Shown: positions 1 through 5,672 of the stretch, piece by piece
Layout of the letters: each line of letters begins with the position of its first letter
Position numbering within the stretch: position 1 is the stretch's first letter
From: Candidatus Enterococcus ferrettii
GTDB lineage: Bacteria; Bacillota; Bacilli; Lactobacillales; Enterococcaceae
Direction: 5' to 3'
Length of the DNA: 5,672 nucleotides
NCBI RefSeq assembly: GCF_017377655.1
Contig: NZ_JAFREL010000134.1
Location: 1 to 5,672, forward strand
The notes under the pieces: generated by a model
What the model was told of the DNA's origin: nothing
The model's database searches: none
The model's input: the letters and a program-made list of their open reading frames with translations, nothing else
Position numbers and translations under genes: made by a program

Positions 1-696
1 TACGCGGCAAAAGCACTTCCTCCCGGCATGGTGATCGGGGATTCCGATGGTATGTATGCCACCTCTGAGGGAGAATACTACATTGATTTAGTAGATATTC
101 TCCCTGGAGATGTCTTTGAAAAGGAAATTACGATTCGCAGTTTAGATCTGGAGTCTCCATTTTCTTTAGGGATGCTGGTAGAGGAAATTGACTCCAGTGG
201 ATCGGTGGATTGGAAGAATCATATCACAATGATATTGGTTTTAGACGGCAAAGAAATTTACCAAGGTCCTTTGTTAGGAGATGCCAGTCGTGACTGGAGT
301 AAAACGCCTCTGGAATTGGGTATTTGTACCTATGGGACAGATAAAATTATGCATGCGACTTTTACTATCGATTCGAGTTTGACTAATAAGGACTTAAACG
401 CACAAAGTACCTTGAATTTTTCTTGGAATTTTGTGGGAACCAAAGATCAACCAACGGAGCCCACAAAGCCGACTGAACCGACGAAACCAAACGAGCCTTC
501 AACAGAGCCAACTATAGCAAGTACTTCAACTAGCAGTTCAGGCACATTGCCAGCGACCGGTCAAGGAGCACCGACTACGCGTAAGCTGTTGCCACAAACT
601 GGTGAAGAATTGGTCTATCTATTTCTGACCGGGCTGCTGCTGGTATTGATTGTCCTGTTCTTATGGAAAAAGCGCCGAGAGGAGGAGCAAGAGTGA
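1..696 (+). CDS. LPXTG-anchored surface protein, TasA-like style (5' partial)
   Basis: This is the C-terminal part of an exported protein covalently attached to peptidoglycan by a sortase. The frame is open from base 1 (YAAKALPPGMVIGD...). The ATG at 28 has no Shine-Dalgarno sequence and lies inside the LPPGMVIGD stretch, so the true start and signal peptide are upstream of the window. Numbering from that ATG, residues 1-137 form a beta-rich globular domain (for example LPGDVFEKEITIRSLDLESP and LVLDGKEIYQGPLLGD). The alternation of PGD, K-x-I-x-I and an extended strand is reminiscent of the TasA/camelysin group of SipW-dependent exported proteins. Residues 141-162 are a Pro/Thr/Glu/Lys stalk. 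They are followed by a Ser/Thr linker, LPATG (174-178), LPQTG (188-192), a hydrophobic segment (about 195-213) and a basic tail (KKRR). Wall anchoring is firm; membership of the TasA family is a resemblance only. The gene is translationally coupled to the next by a stop/start overlap. Confidence 0.85.
   Translation, partial: YAAKALPPGMVIGDSDGMYATSEGEYYIDLVDILPGDVFEKEITIRSLDLESPFSLGMLVEEIDSSGSVDWKNHITMILVLDGKEIYQGPLLGDASRDWSKTPLELGICTYGTDKIMHATFTIDSSLTNKDLNAQSTLNFSWNFVGTKDQPTEPTKPTEPTKPNEPSTEPTIASTSTSSSGTLPATGQGAPTTRKLLPQTGEELVYLFLTGLLLVLIVLFLWKKRREEEQE
451..513 (+). repeat. Pro/Thr/Glu/Lys wall-spanning stalk repeat
   Basis: This in-frame low-complexity stretch encodes PTEPTKPTEPTKPNEPSTEPT, a proline every third residue for most of its length. 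Such stalks in LPXTG proteins are thought to span the peptidoglycan and project the folded domain outward. The hexapeptide TEPTKP occurs twice in tandem (454-471 and 472-489). All six codons differ at the third base between the two copies, so the repeat is perfect at protein level but not at DNA level. Confidence 0.8.
547..693 (+). other. Cell-wall sorting signal with two LPXTG-like motifs
   Basis: LPATG is encoded at 547-561 and LPQTG at 589-603, separated by nine residues (QGAPTTRKL). The second is followed by EE, a hydrophobic stretch of about 19 residues (610-666) and the charged tail KKRREEEQE. That spacing is the standard sortase A arrangement, so LPQTG is the likely cleavage site. LPATG may be a second, cryptic or remnant site. 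Confidence 0.85.
680..685 (+). promoter_or_regulatory. Ribosome binding site deciding the GTG start at 693
   Basis: AGGAGG lies seven bases before GTG 693. The in-frame ATG at 663 is upstream of this site, has no Shine-Dalgarno sequence of its own, and sits in the codons for the preceding gene's membrane segment. The GTG start is therefore preferred. Confidence 0.85.
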
Positions 697-1577
697 ATCA
701 AAAGGAAAAACGAAAACATTTGTTTCAGACCTTTGTCCGCAGTAAGGGCCTCTTCGCCTGCTTCTCTCTGGTATTAAGCCTGTTATTAGTAGTAGGCAGT
801 ACCTATGCGTGGATTACTTCTGCCGATGAACGGGTGAATCGAACGGATGCCAATCAACGAAAGTTGTCGGCCATGGTGGAGGAAGACTTTACGCAAGTCT
901 TTCACTGGTCACCAGGGACATCAAAGAAGAAAGAAATACGCGTGACCAACAATGGCGAAGTTCCAGCGATTGTTCGACTTTCCTTGCATGAGTTTTTTGT
1001 TAGTTTTGAAACGAATGTGGCAGACAATCATCGAGAAAATTCCGCTGTTGAGGAGGGCAATGGTAATTTAGTTGTTTATCCAGCTACCAGTGTGCAACCG
1101 AATAATACGATCAAGGTTAAGGATACAGATACGTGGAAAATCAATAATTACTATAGTGTGTCTGCCAATAAATATTACAAAGGAAATCAGGTAATCTGCA
1201 ATTCGTTGGATGATCATTCATTGGCCTATGTCTATAACGATACTGGTCGGACGATGCCGTTAAAAGCCATGGAGCTGAATTTCCAAACAACTAAGCTGTT
1301 TGACCAAGCTAAGAAACCGATTGCCGGAGATGCGGATTATTGGTATTACGAAAAGGGGTATTTCTACTATTCAGAGATTCTTCAGCCAAATGAAAGTACT
1401 GAGGACTTGTTGGAGAGCGTTACGCTGAATCCAACTTATGCCAATCAATATAAAGGCGCTTTGTATAAGCTCGTTCCTTTGATGGATGCCCATGATATCA
1501 CGAAAAGTCTAATCTCTGATTGGGGAATTACATCCACAGACTTTGCCTATGACATGTATCAAACTAAGCTGCACTAA
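693..1577 (+). CDS. BsaA/TasA-like SipW-dependent exported protein (294 aa)
   Basis: Predicted small exported matrix or fibre-type protein. The GTG start at 693 is chosen because AGGAGG lies seven bases upstream; its last two bases overlap the TGA of the preceding gene. Residues 1-18 are basic (KEKRKH...RSK) and 20-34 hydrophobic. The segment GSTYAWITSADERVN (35-49) matches the G-x-x-Y/F-A-W/Y-F/I-T-S pattern of SipW-dependent signal peptides seen in TasA, camelysin and the clostridial BsaA group. After it come an EDF motif (64-66) and a beta strand with TNNGEVPAIVRLSL (85-98), the N-x-G strand-turn common to this group. The C-terminal half is rich in Tyr and Trp (DYWYYEKGYFYYSEILQP, 214-232) and ends with FAYDMYQ. 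It resembles the next gene's product over this half. It has no LPXTG motif or C-terminal membrane segment, so it is presumably released or assembled outside the cell. Polymerisation is inferred from relatives, not shown here. Confidence 0.8.
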   Translation: MNQKEKRKHLFQTFVRSKGLFACFSLVLSLLLVVGSTYAWITSADERVNRTDANQRKLSAMVEEDFTQVFHWSPGTSKKKEIRVTNNGEVPAIVRLSLHEFFVSFETNVADNHRENSAVEEGNGNLVVYPATSVQPNNTIKVKDTDTWKINNYYSVSANKYYKGNQVICNSLDDHSLAYVYNDTGRTMPLKAMELNFQTTKLFDQAKKPIAGDADYWYYEKGYFYYSEILQPNESTEDLLESVTLNPTYANQYKGALYKLVPLMDAHDITKSLISDWGITSTDFAYDMYQTKLH

Positions 1578-1580
1578 TCG

Positions 1581-1586
1581 AGGAGG
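1581..1586 (+). promoter_or_regulatory. Ribosome binding site for the ATG at 1593
   Basis: AGGAGG lies six bases before the ATG, within the 15-base gap after the previous stop codon. It is a near-ideal site, which suggests strong independent initiation within the operon. Confidence 0.85.
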
Positions 1587-1592
1587 GAAGAG

Positions 1593-2234
1593 ATGAGAAA
1601 TCGAAAGAAAAACAGGCGACTCATTTATGTAGGATTCACATTAGCTCTTGTCCTTCTATTGATTGGCGGCGGATATTTTGTCTATGCGGCAATGACAGCA
1701 CAGGATCAAAAGGCTAATGATTTTCAAGTTGGGCAAGTAGAGACGAAGCTACTGGAAGATTTTACTGATATTACTGAAATAGAAACAGGTAAAGACGTTA
1801 AGAAGGAAGTCCTGATCGAAAATACTGGAACCATCAAACAGTTTATTCGAGTGATGGTTTTACCAGAAGTTCGAGCACCGATTGCGGGCGATACCAATAA
1901 ACAAGTATTACCGCTAGTAATTGGCAAAGATCTTCTTTTGGAGAACATGGCAATAACCGATTGGAAAGATGGCGGCGATGGTTATTACTACTACACCAAA
2001 GGGGCCGTGGAACCCCAAAAAAAGACCAGCAAATTATTCGAATCCATCAAGTTATCGGACAGTTTAGCAAAACAATACGATGCAACAGCGTTCTCCATTT
2101 ATTTAAAGGTGGAAACGGTCAACTGTGCAGAGTTCGCTTACCGGGATGCCTGGTGGCAAGGAAACACACCCGCCGATCAACCGTTAAAGGCAATTGATGA
2201 TGTATTGAAAATGAAAGTAGAAAATAAAACATAA
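1593..2234 (+). CDS. TasA-like exported protein, paralogue of preceding gene (213 aa)
   Basis: Predicted exported surface or matrix protein. The N-terminus is strongly basic (MRNRKKNRR), followed by a hydrophobic core (residues 10-30, including LIGGGYFVY) and a likely cleavage zone around YAAMTAQ. The stretch QDQKANDFQVGQVE (37-50) fits the post-cleavage pattern of SipW-type proteins (T/S-x-D-x-K-x-N-x-F-x-V-G). Next come LLEDF (53-57), as in the neighbour, and IENTGTIKQFIRVMV (75-89), equivalent to the neighbour's TNNGEVPAIVRLSL. The C-terminal half shares with the neighbour a tyrosine-rich YYYYTKG, a T-x-x-L-x-E-S-x-x-L segment, A-x-QY, and a late FAY. The protein is 213 residues against the neighbour's 294, mainly through a shorter middle region. 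The signal lacks the aromatic Y-A-W/F of the neighbour, so dependence on SipW rather than the general signal peptidase is less certain. It has no wall anchor. It is the last gene before a terminator, and a strong ribosome binding site precedes it. Confidence 0.75.
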   Translation: MRNRKKNRRLIYVGFTLALVLLLIGGGYFVYAAMTAQDQKANDFQVGQVETKLLEDFTDITEIETGKDVKKEVLIENTGTIKQFIRVMVLPEVRAPIAGDTNKQVLPLVIGKDLLLENMAITDWKDGGDGYYYYTKGAVEPQKKTSKLFESIKLSDSLAKQYDATAFSIYLKVETVNCAEFAYRDAWWQGNTPADQPLKAIDDVLKMKVENKT

Positions 2235-2259
2235 GGACATAGGAACCTATGTCCTTTCT
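2235..2259 (+). terminator. Intrinsic terminator after the three-gene segment
   Basis: GGACATAGG (2235-2243) and CCTATGTCC (2246-2254) are exact reverse complements separated by AA; sterically this is an 8-bp stem with a GAAC tetraloop. TTTCT follows. It begins on the base after the TAA stop. The U-tract is short and interrupted, so termination may be incomplete. Confidence 0.7.
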
Positions 2260-2268
2260 AACTAAATC

Positions 2269-2291
2269 AACACTCATGAGGTGAGTGTTTT
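2269..2291 (+). promoter_or_regulatory. Second hairpin upstream of the large gene, possible terminator or operator
   Basis: AACACTCA (2269-2276) and TGAGTGTT (2282-2289) form a perfect 8-bp inverted repeat with a TGAGG loop, ending in TTTT (2288-2291). The stem has only three G-C pairs, so it is a weak terminator alone. It could instead be a dyad for a regulator, or act together with the preceding hairpin. No function can be assigned from sequence. Confidence 0.45.
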
Positions 2292-2322
2292 ACAACTAAA
2301 GCATTGATTTGATGAGTATTGG

Positions 2323-2329
2323 AAAGGGG
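2323..2329 (+). promoter_or_regulatory. Ribosome binding site for the ATG at 2338
   Basis: AAAGGGG lies eight bases before the ATG. It supports this start over the in-frame ATG at 2362, which is preceded only by a weak AAAG. Confidence 0.7.
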
Positions 2330-2337
2330 CGATAACA

Positions 2338-5300
2338 ATGAAAACGAGACGATTCAAAGTAATGAATAAAAGTAAAAAAAAGCTGCTCATGTTGGTATAT
2401 CTGATTAGCCTGATTGTATGTGGTATTTTTTTTGGAGCAGATTATTCCCATAAAAAAGAACAAGTAGAGGCCCATCCAACTAATACGATTAAGTTAGATG
2501 AAGGAGGAAGCAATGAATTCATATTGCCTATTGATGCCAGTAAGTTAGAAGAGCAGGCTTTAAAAGATTTAGCTCCAAAGTTTAATGATTATGTACAAGG
2601 AGATAATGTGGTACCTGTTTTGGAGAAACAAGATATTGATATTTTTGGGAGCGCGCAGGCTAGCAATGGTTATCCTGTATATTGTAGTATTTTAGGTGTT
2701 GAAGAAACTAATGGAGGAAATTATTTCATCCTTTTTTCAGTTAATGGCGCGAGTTCAGGTGGGATTATTCGTACTGCTGTCTATAATAAGGATGGAGAAG
2801 AACTGGCTTCAAACAGTGTTGGGTCGCGAAACGATCCATACTTACGAGTAAATACAAAGCTTTTCAATGCATCAAACAATAACTATTTAGTCTTTACTCA
2901 AAACGAATCCTTTTTTAGATACACGGTTACTGAGAGTGGAAATACAGCATCCATTCAACGTAATCAATGTAACGTTACAGGTAGTCCTAATGGAGAACTG
3001 CTAGCAGATGCCTTTCAAATTGTTAATCAATTTGGGGATTATTCTAATAATGTATTACTCAGCGGTCGGATTTATCCATATTCAAAAGGAGCTGGCAGAG
3101 GAATCTATAAGAACCGTCTTTCTTTCGGAACAGTAAACACTTCTGGTTGGCTGGGAGGAACATTTAATGGGGGAGCAACTTATCAGTACAGTGTTCAAAA
3201 TTTACTTTTGCATGAAGATTTAGATATGGCTGAAGATGGGCTTGCTTCTCTATCAATGACACCGATATACAGGAGAAATGGACATATTTTCGGACGTATT
3301 GGTTACGCAGATATAGTATCAGTTGGCTCAAATACCTTCCAAATATTTAGTGATGAAGAAATTACGGATACAGAAGTTGGAAATAATGGTGGCTTAAAGG
3401 CTAAAAAAGTGAAAAGAAGAGTCTATCATCATTTAAGCCTTAACCAAATAAAAGCAAATAATGCAAGTGGTAAAATTATTGGATATAGCGTTGTCGAAAA
3501 TTTATGCAGTGATGATTATGTCTATTTTTTTGCTGATGATGGGGAAAAGTGTGAATTGATACGAGTAAATTTAACTACCTACCAAGATGAAATTGTTAAG
3601 ACATATCCTACGGGGATTTCTTTAAACTTTATGAAAAATACTGATGGAACATTTTCTTACTATGGTAGTTCCACAGAATTGAGTGGAGAATTAAGTTCCA
3701 ATTACTATCCTGAACAGCCAGTGTCTGGTACTCATTACTTTATTAGTGGAATCATGAATGGTATCACAGGTGCTGTGGATGATTTGAAAGTAAAAAGTCT
3801 AAGAGCTTTTGAAGTCAATGGAGGTATAGGTGCTCAATTTGCGATAGAAGGACAAAATAATACGATCTTTGTAGCGGGTTACTCTTGGGATTATACCAAT
3901 TTTCCAACAGAAAAATTTATGATTGATGAGCAATCACCTAATTATACAAGAACGATGAATCAGAACGAAACTCCATCTGGATATGCAGCTTTTATTGGAA
4001 AAATGGAAATAAAAGACGACTATTCTCCTATCGTCAAGAAAGCCTCTGATATTACAGTTAATTTGGATGATCCTGCTATCAGTACGCCAAGTAATTCAAG
4101 CTATCTCGATTGGACTACTCTGGATCGATGGTTAATAACCGGTTCGAAGGCTGGAGATGTTACTGACGCAGCATCTATCAAAGTCTATGATCATTTTGAT
4201 AGCAACGACAACTTAATTGCAGGAACAGCTGCTGAAAGAGCGGAATGGCTTCAAAAGCGGATCAACCGTAATCCAAATGATATAGGGGCATCAATCGAAT
4301 GGGGTAAACTTGGATTTGACGCAACTACCACAGGACCGCAACTAGTCACTTATTTTGTTGCAGATTCTCAAAATCAATCTGGAGTCACTTCGCGTTGGGT
4401 AAATAAAAAGAGTGCTGAAACCATTGTTGATGAAGATGATAAGTACGCGTTAGATGCACAAAACTTCCATGTCCCATTAACGGGAATCGACTCAACAATT
4501 CCTGATGAAAATAAATTTAAAGAATTAGCAAAAACAATGGCTTGGAGTTTAACCAAGCATGAAAGTACAGATGGAGATCAGGGCAGTGGGTTAGATGAAG
4601 ACGGCTCTGATTCCAGCAAGCTTTCAACAAAGGTGACAGTGGATACTGTCCAGTTAAAAGCCTTAAGAGAAGCAACAGTTGCAAAACCTTACCCAGTAGA
4701 TGTGACCTATAAACCAGAAAGTGGTATTGAAATCAAAAATCGAGTTTGGGTCTTTGTTACTACCAAAAATACAGTACCAAATAGTGAAACAAATCCAAAA
4801 GTAACCCCTGCTGATACCAATGGTGTGGTCTATTATGCAGATGATTATTCTTTGCCGTTTCGTTTAAGAGCCGGACATACTACGGCTGATGTTTTGGATC
4901 GAGGTAATGTACGTGTTTATGACTATTACGATTCTAGTCATGAAACAGATGCTGAATTACCTGTGTTGGCAGATAAAGATACCAATAGTAATCATTTGCA
5001 GGTGCTTCAATTAGGGCAAATTCATATAGCTTGGCAACCAGGGATCCTTGATTTTAGTCCGCCAGATGGTCCTCCAATGATTCGATATGAATGGCAAGGT
5101 CCCAGTGATGGGAATCATCAGGCTGGAGATTTCACTTTAGGTGGGCTTGATGTGACGTTGAGTGGTGATGTATTATTGCATGTTCGGCAAGTAATTTTAG
5201 GTGACTCTGATAAATTAATTGTGCCAAAAGAAGGGTATTTGAGGTTGAAGACGAACGAATATGATTCTGGTACTGGAACGGCGAATGAAAATTCGGATTA

Positions 5301-5670
5301 CTTACTACAAGTAAAAATACCTTCTGGTACAAACGCAGATAATCCGGGTTTTGAGACATTTGCTGTAAGTACAGCTCATATGAACGATGAACAAGATGAA
5401 TTAGAACTAGAATTGGTTTTACCAGAGTATTATGAGCAAATTGGTTATTATTTGACACATGGCCAGTTTGATCCGAATGGAGCTGAACATCAGGGGAAAA
5501 CGGAAGCAGATATTTTTCAGAGCGAATTAGTATTTCATCATATTGGATTGGTCAATGACGGAGAATATTTCATCACCATCTATCTAAAACCAAGGTTGAA
5601 TCAAGAAGGCCCACAGCCTTATAGCTGGGATTACAAGAAAAATGATTTAGGGAAAATCAAAACCAAGTAG
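2338..5670 (+). CDS. Large exported surface protein of unknown function (1110 aa)
   Basis: I do not recognise a named family. Residues 1-15 are very basic, and 16-34 form a hydrophobic helix (LLMLVYLISLIVCGIFFGA). This is a signal peptide or uncleaved anchor; the nearest plausible cleavage (VEA, 43-45) is unusually far from the helix. Residues about 105-560 are a series of short beta-strand pairs with Gly/Asn/Asp turns (NYFILFSVNG, NYLVFTQNES, NNVLLSGRIYP, DYVYFFADDG, NNTIFVAGYSWDY), which suggests a beta-propeller. From about 568, ASDITVNLDDPAIS opens an Ig-like region with two diverged modules (about 598-665 and 844-909), separated by an acidic linker (741-764). Residues 910-1110 are another beta-rich domain containing IVPKEGYLRLKTN and GEYFITIYLKPR. 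Only four cysteines lie outside the membrane segment (116, 211, 390, 405), all in the propeller-like part. There is no LPXTG motif, C-terminal membrane segment or visible lipobox. Likely roles are adhesin, ligand binding or matrix accessory. It follows the operon terminators, so it may be transcribed separately; I found no clear promoter. Confidence 0.75.
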   Translation: MKTRRFKVMNKSKKKLLMLVYLISLIVCGIFFGADYSHKKEQVEAHPTNTIKLDEGGSNEFILPIDASKLEEQALKDLAPKFNDYVQGDNVVPVLEKQDIDIFGSAQASNGYPVYCSILGVEETNGGNYFILFSVNGASSGGIIRTAVYNKDGEELASNSVGSRNDPYLRVNTKLFNASNNNYLVFTQNESFFRYTVTESGNTASIQRNQCNVTGSPNGELLADAFQIVNQFGDYSNNVLLSGRIYPYSKGAGRGIYKNRLSFGTVNTSGWLGGTFNGGATYQYSVQNLLLHEDLDMAEDGLASLSMTPIYRRNGHIFGRIGYADIVSVGSNTFQIFSDEEITDTEVGNNGGLKAKKVKRRVYHHLSLNQIKANNASGKIIGYSVVENLCSDDYVYFFADDGEKCELIRVNLTTYQDEIVKTYPTGISLNFMKNTDGTFSYYGSSTELSGELSSNYYPEQPVSGTHYFISGIMNGITGAVDDLKVKSLRAFEVNGGIGAQFAIEGQNNTIFVAGYSWDYTNFPTEKFMIDEQSPNYTRTMNQNETPSGYAAFIGKMEIKDDYSPIVKKASDITVNLDDPAISTPSNSSYLDWTTLDRWLITGSKAGDVTDAASIKVYDHFDSNDNLIAGTAAERAEWLQKRINRNPNDIGASIEWGKLGFDATTTGPQLVTYFVADSQNQSGVTSRWVNKKSAETIVDEDDKYALDAQNFHVPLTGIDSTIPDENKFKELAKTMAWSLTKHESTDGDQGSGLDEDGSDSSKLSTKVTVDTVQLKALREATVAKPYPVDVTYKPESGIEIKNRVWVFVTTKNTVPNSETNPKVTPADTNGVVYYADDYSLPFRLRAGHTTADVLDRGNVRVYDYYDSSHETDAELPVLADKDTNSNHLQVLQLGQIHIAWQPGILDFSPPDGPPMIRYEWQGPSDGNHQAGDFTLGGLDVTLSGDVLLHVRQVILGDSDKLIVPKEGYLRLKTNEYDSGTGTANENSDYLLQVKIPSGTNADNPGFETFAVSTAHMNDEQDELELELVLPEYYEQIGYYLTHGQFDPNGAEHQGKTEADIFQSELVFHHIGLVNDGEYFITIYLKPRLNQEGPQPYSWDYKKNDLGKIKTK
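4129..5064 (+). repeat. Two diverged Ig-like modules in the large protein
   Basis: Residues 598-665 contain SIKVYDHFDSNDNL followed later by ASIEWGKLGFD. Residues 844-909 contain NVRVYDYYDSSHETDAEL followed by IHIAWQPGILDF. The order and spacing of V-Y-D-x-x-D-S and I-x-W-x-x-x-x-x-F are similar in both. Preceding V-T-Y strands (LVTYFVADS and VDVTYKPES) add to the impression of repeated modules, though their order around each module is not identical. The likeness is weak at sequence level and absent at DNA level, so this is an old duplication or shared fold. Confidence 0.45.
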
Positions 5671-5672
5671 AC

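Noticed and set aside
28..30. ATG at 28 as the start of the first gene
   Set aside because: The frame is open to base 1, there is no Shine-Dalgarno sequence, and a start here would leave an LPXTG protein without a signal peptide.
663..692. ATG at 663 as the start of the second gene
   Set aside because: It has no ribosome binding site and lies deep in the preceding gene. GTG 693 has AGGAGG at ideal spacing.
1724..1948. Minus-strand open frame of 74 codons
   Set aside because: It is antisense to the third gene, has no ribosome binding site, and its product is Ser/Thr-rich as expected of a shadow frame.
1961..2197. Plus-strand open frame of 78 codons
   Set aside because: It is an out-of-frame shadow inside the third gene, whose own frame has clear family features.
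2205..2232. Possible promoter at the end of the third gene with TTGAAA as -35
   Set aside because: The corresponding -10 (AAACAT) is poor, and transcripts would run straight into the terminator hairpin.
2289..2318. Possible promoter with TTTACA as -35
   Set aside because: No acceptable -10 hexamer lies at 16-18 bases; the best (GAGTAT) needs a 19-base spacer and matches only three of six positions.
2410..2424. Lipoprotein signal around Cys28 of the large protein
   Set aside because: LIVC lacks the small residue required before the cysteine, and the cysteine sits in the middle of the hydrophobic helix.
4374..4556. Minus-strand open frame of 60 codons
   Set aside because: It lies within the large gene on the opposite strand, with no start signal or recognisable product.
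5132..5458. Minus-strand open frame of 108 codons
   Set aside because: It is antisense to the conserved-looking C-terminal domain of the large gene. Its His/Ser/Gln-rich composition is typical of a shadow frame.
693..5670. Sortase-polymerised pilin motif (YPKN type)
   Set aside because: No YPKN-like motif or paired LPXTG is present in the second, third or fourth products. VPKEGYL in the large protein is not equivalent.

Overview
The window reads as part of a cell-surface protein locus from a low-to-moderate GC Gram-positive bacterium (Bacillota), most likely Lactobacillales and plausibly an Enterococcus relative. The reasons are an LPQTG-E sortase signal, a Pro/Thr/Glu/Lys wall-spanning stalk, strong AGGAGG ribosome binding sites, and exported proteins of the TasA/camelysin/BsaA (SipW-dependent) type. 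The genus is inferred from sequence style, not from a marker gene. All four genes lie on the + strand.

Positions 1-2234 form a compact operon segment. The first gene is cut at the window start and encodes the mature part of a wall-anchored protein with two LPXTG-like motifs. Its stop codon overlaps the GTG start of the second gene. The second (294 aa) and third (213 aa) genes, 15 bases apart, encode small exported proteins with TasA/BsaA-like N-termini. They also resemble each other in their C-terminal halves and appear to be diverged paralogues. No signal peptidase (SipW), sortase or regulator is visible; if present they lie outside the window.

Positions 2235-2337 are a 103-base intergenic region with two consecutive hairpins. 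The first is a near-perfect intrinsic-terminator stem immediately after the third gene's stop codon. The second is an 8-bp stem ending in TTTT. No convincing promoter was found.

Positions 2338-5670 encode one 1110-residue exported protein that I cannot assign to a named family. It has an N-terminal hydrophobic signal or anchor, then about 460 residues of beta-rich sequence that may be a propeller. Two diverged Ig-like modules follow, and then a beta-rich C-terminal domain. It has no LPXTG motif and no C-terminal membrane segment. This gene is more AT-rich in places than the upstream genes.

Working model (inference): the two small TasA/BsaA-like proteins could form or decorate an extracellular fibre or matrix. 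The LPXTG protein would tie it to peptidoglycan, and the large protein would be an adhesin or accessory component. The small exported genes and the wall anchor are well supported by sequence; the functional linkage and the role of the large protein are not.
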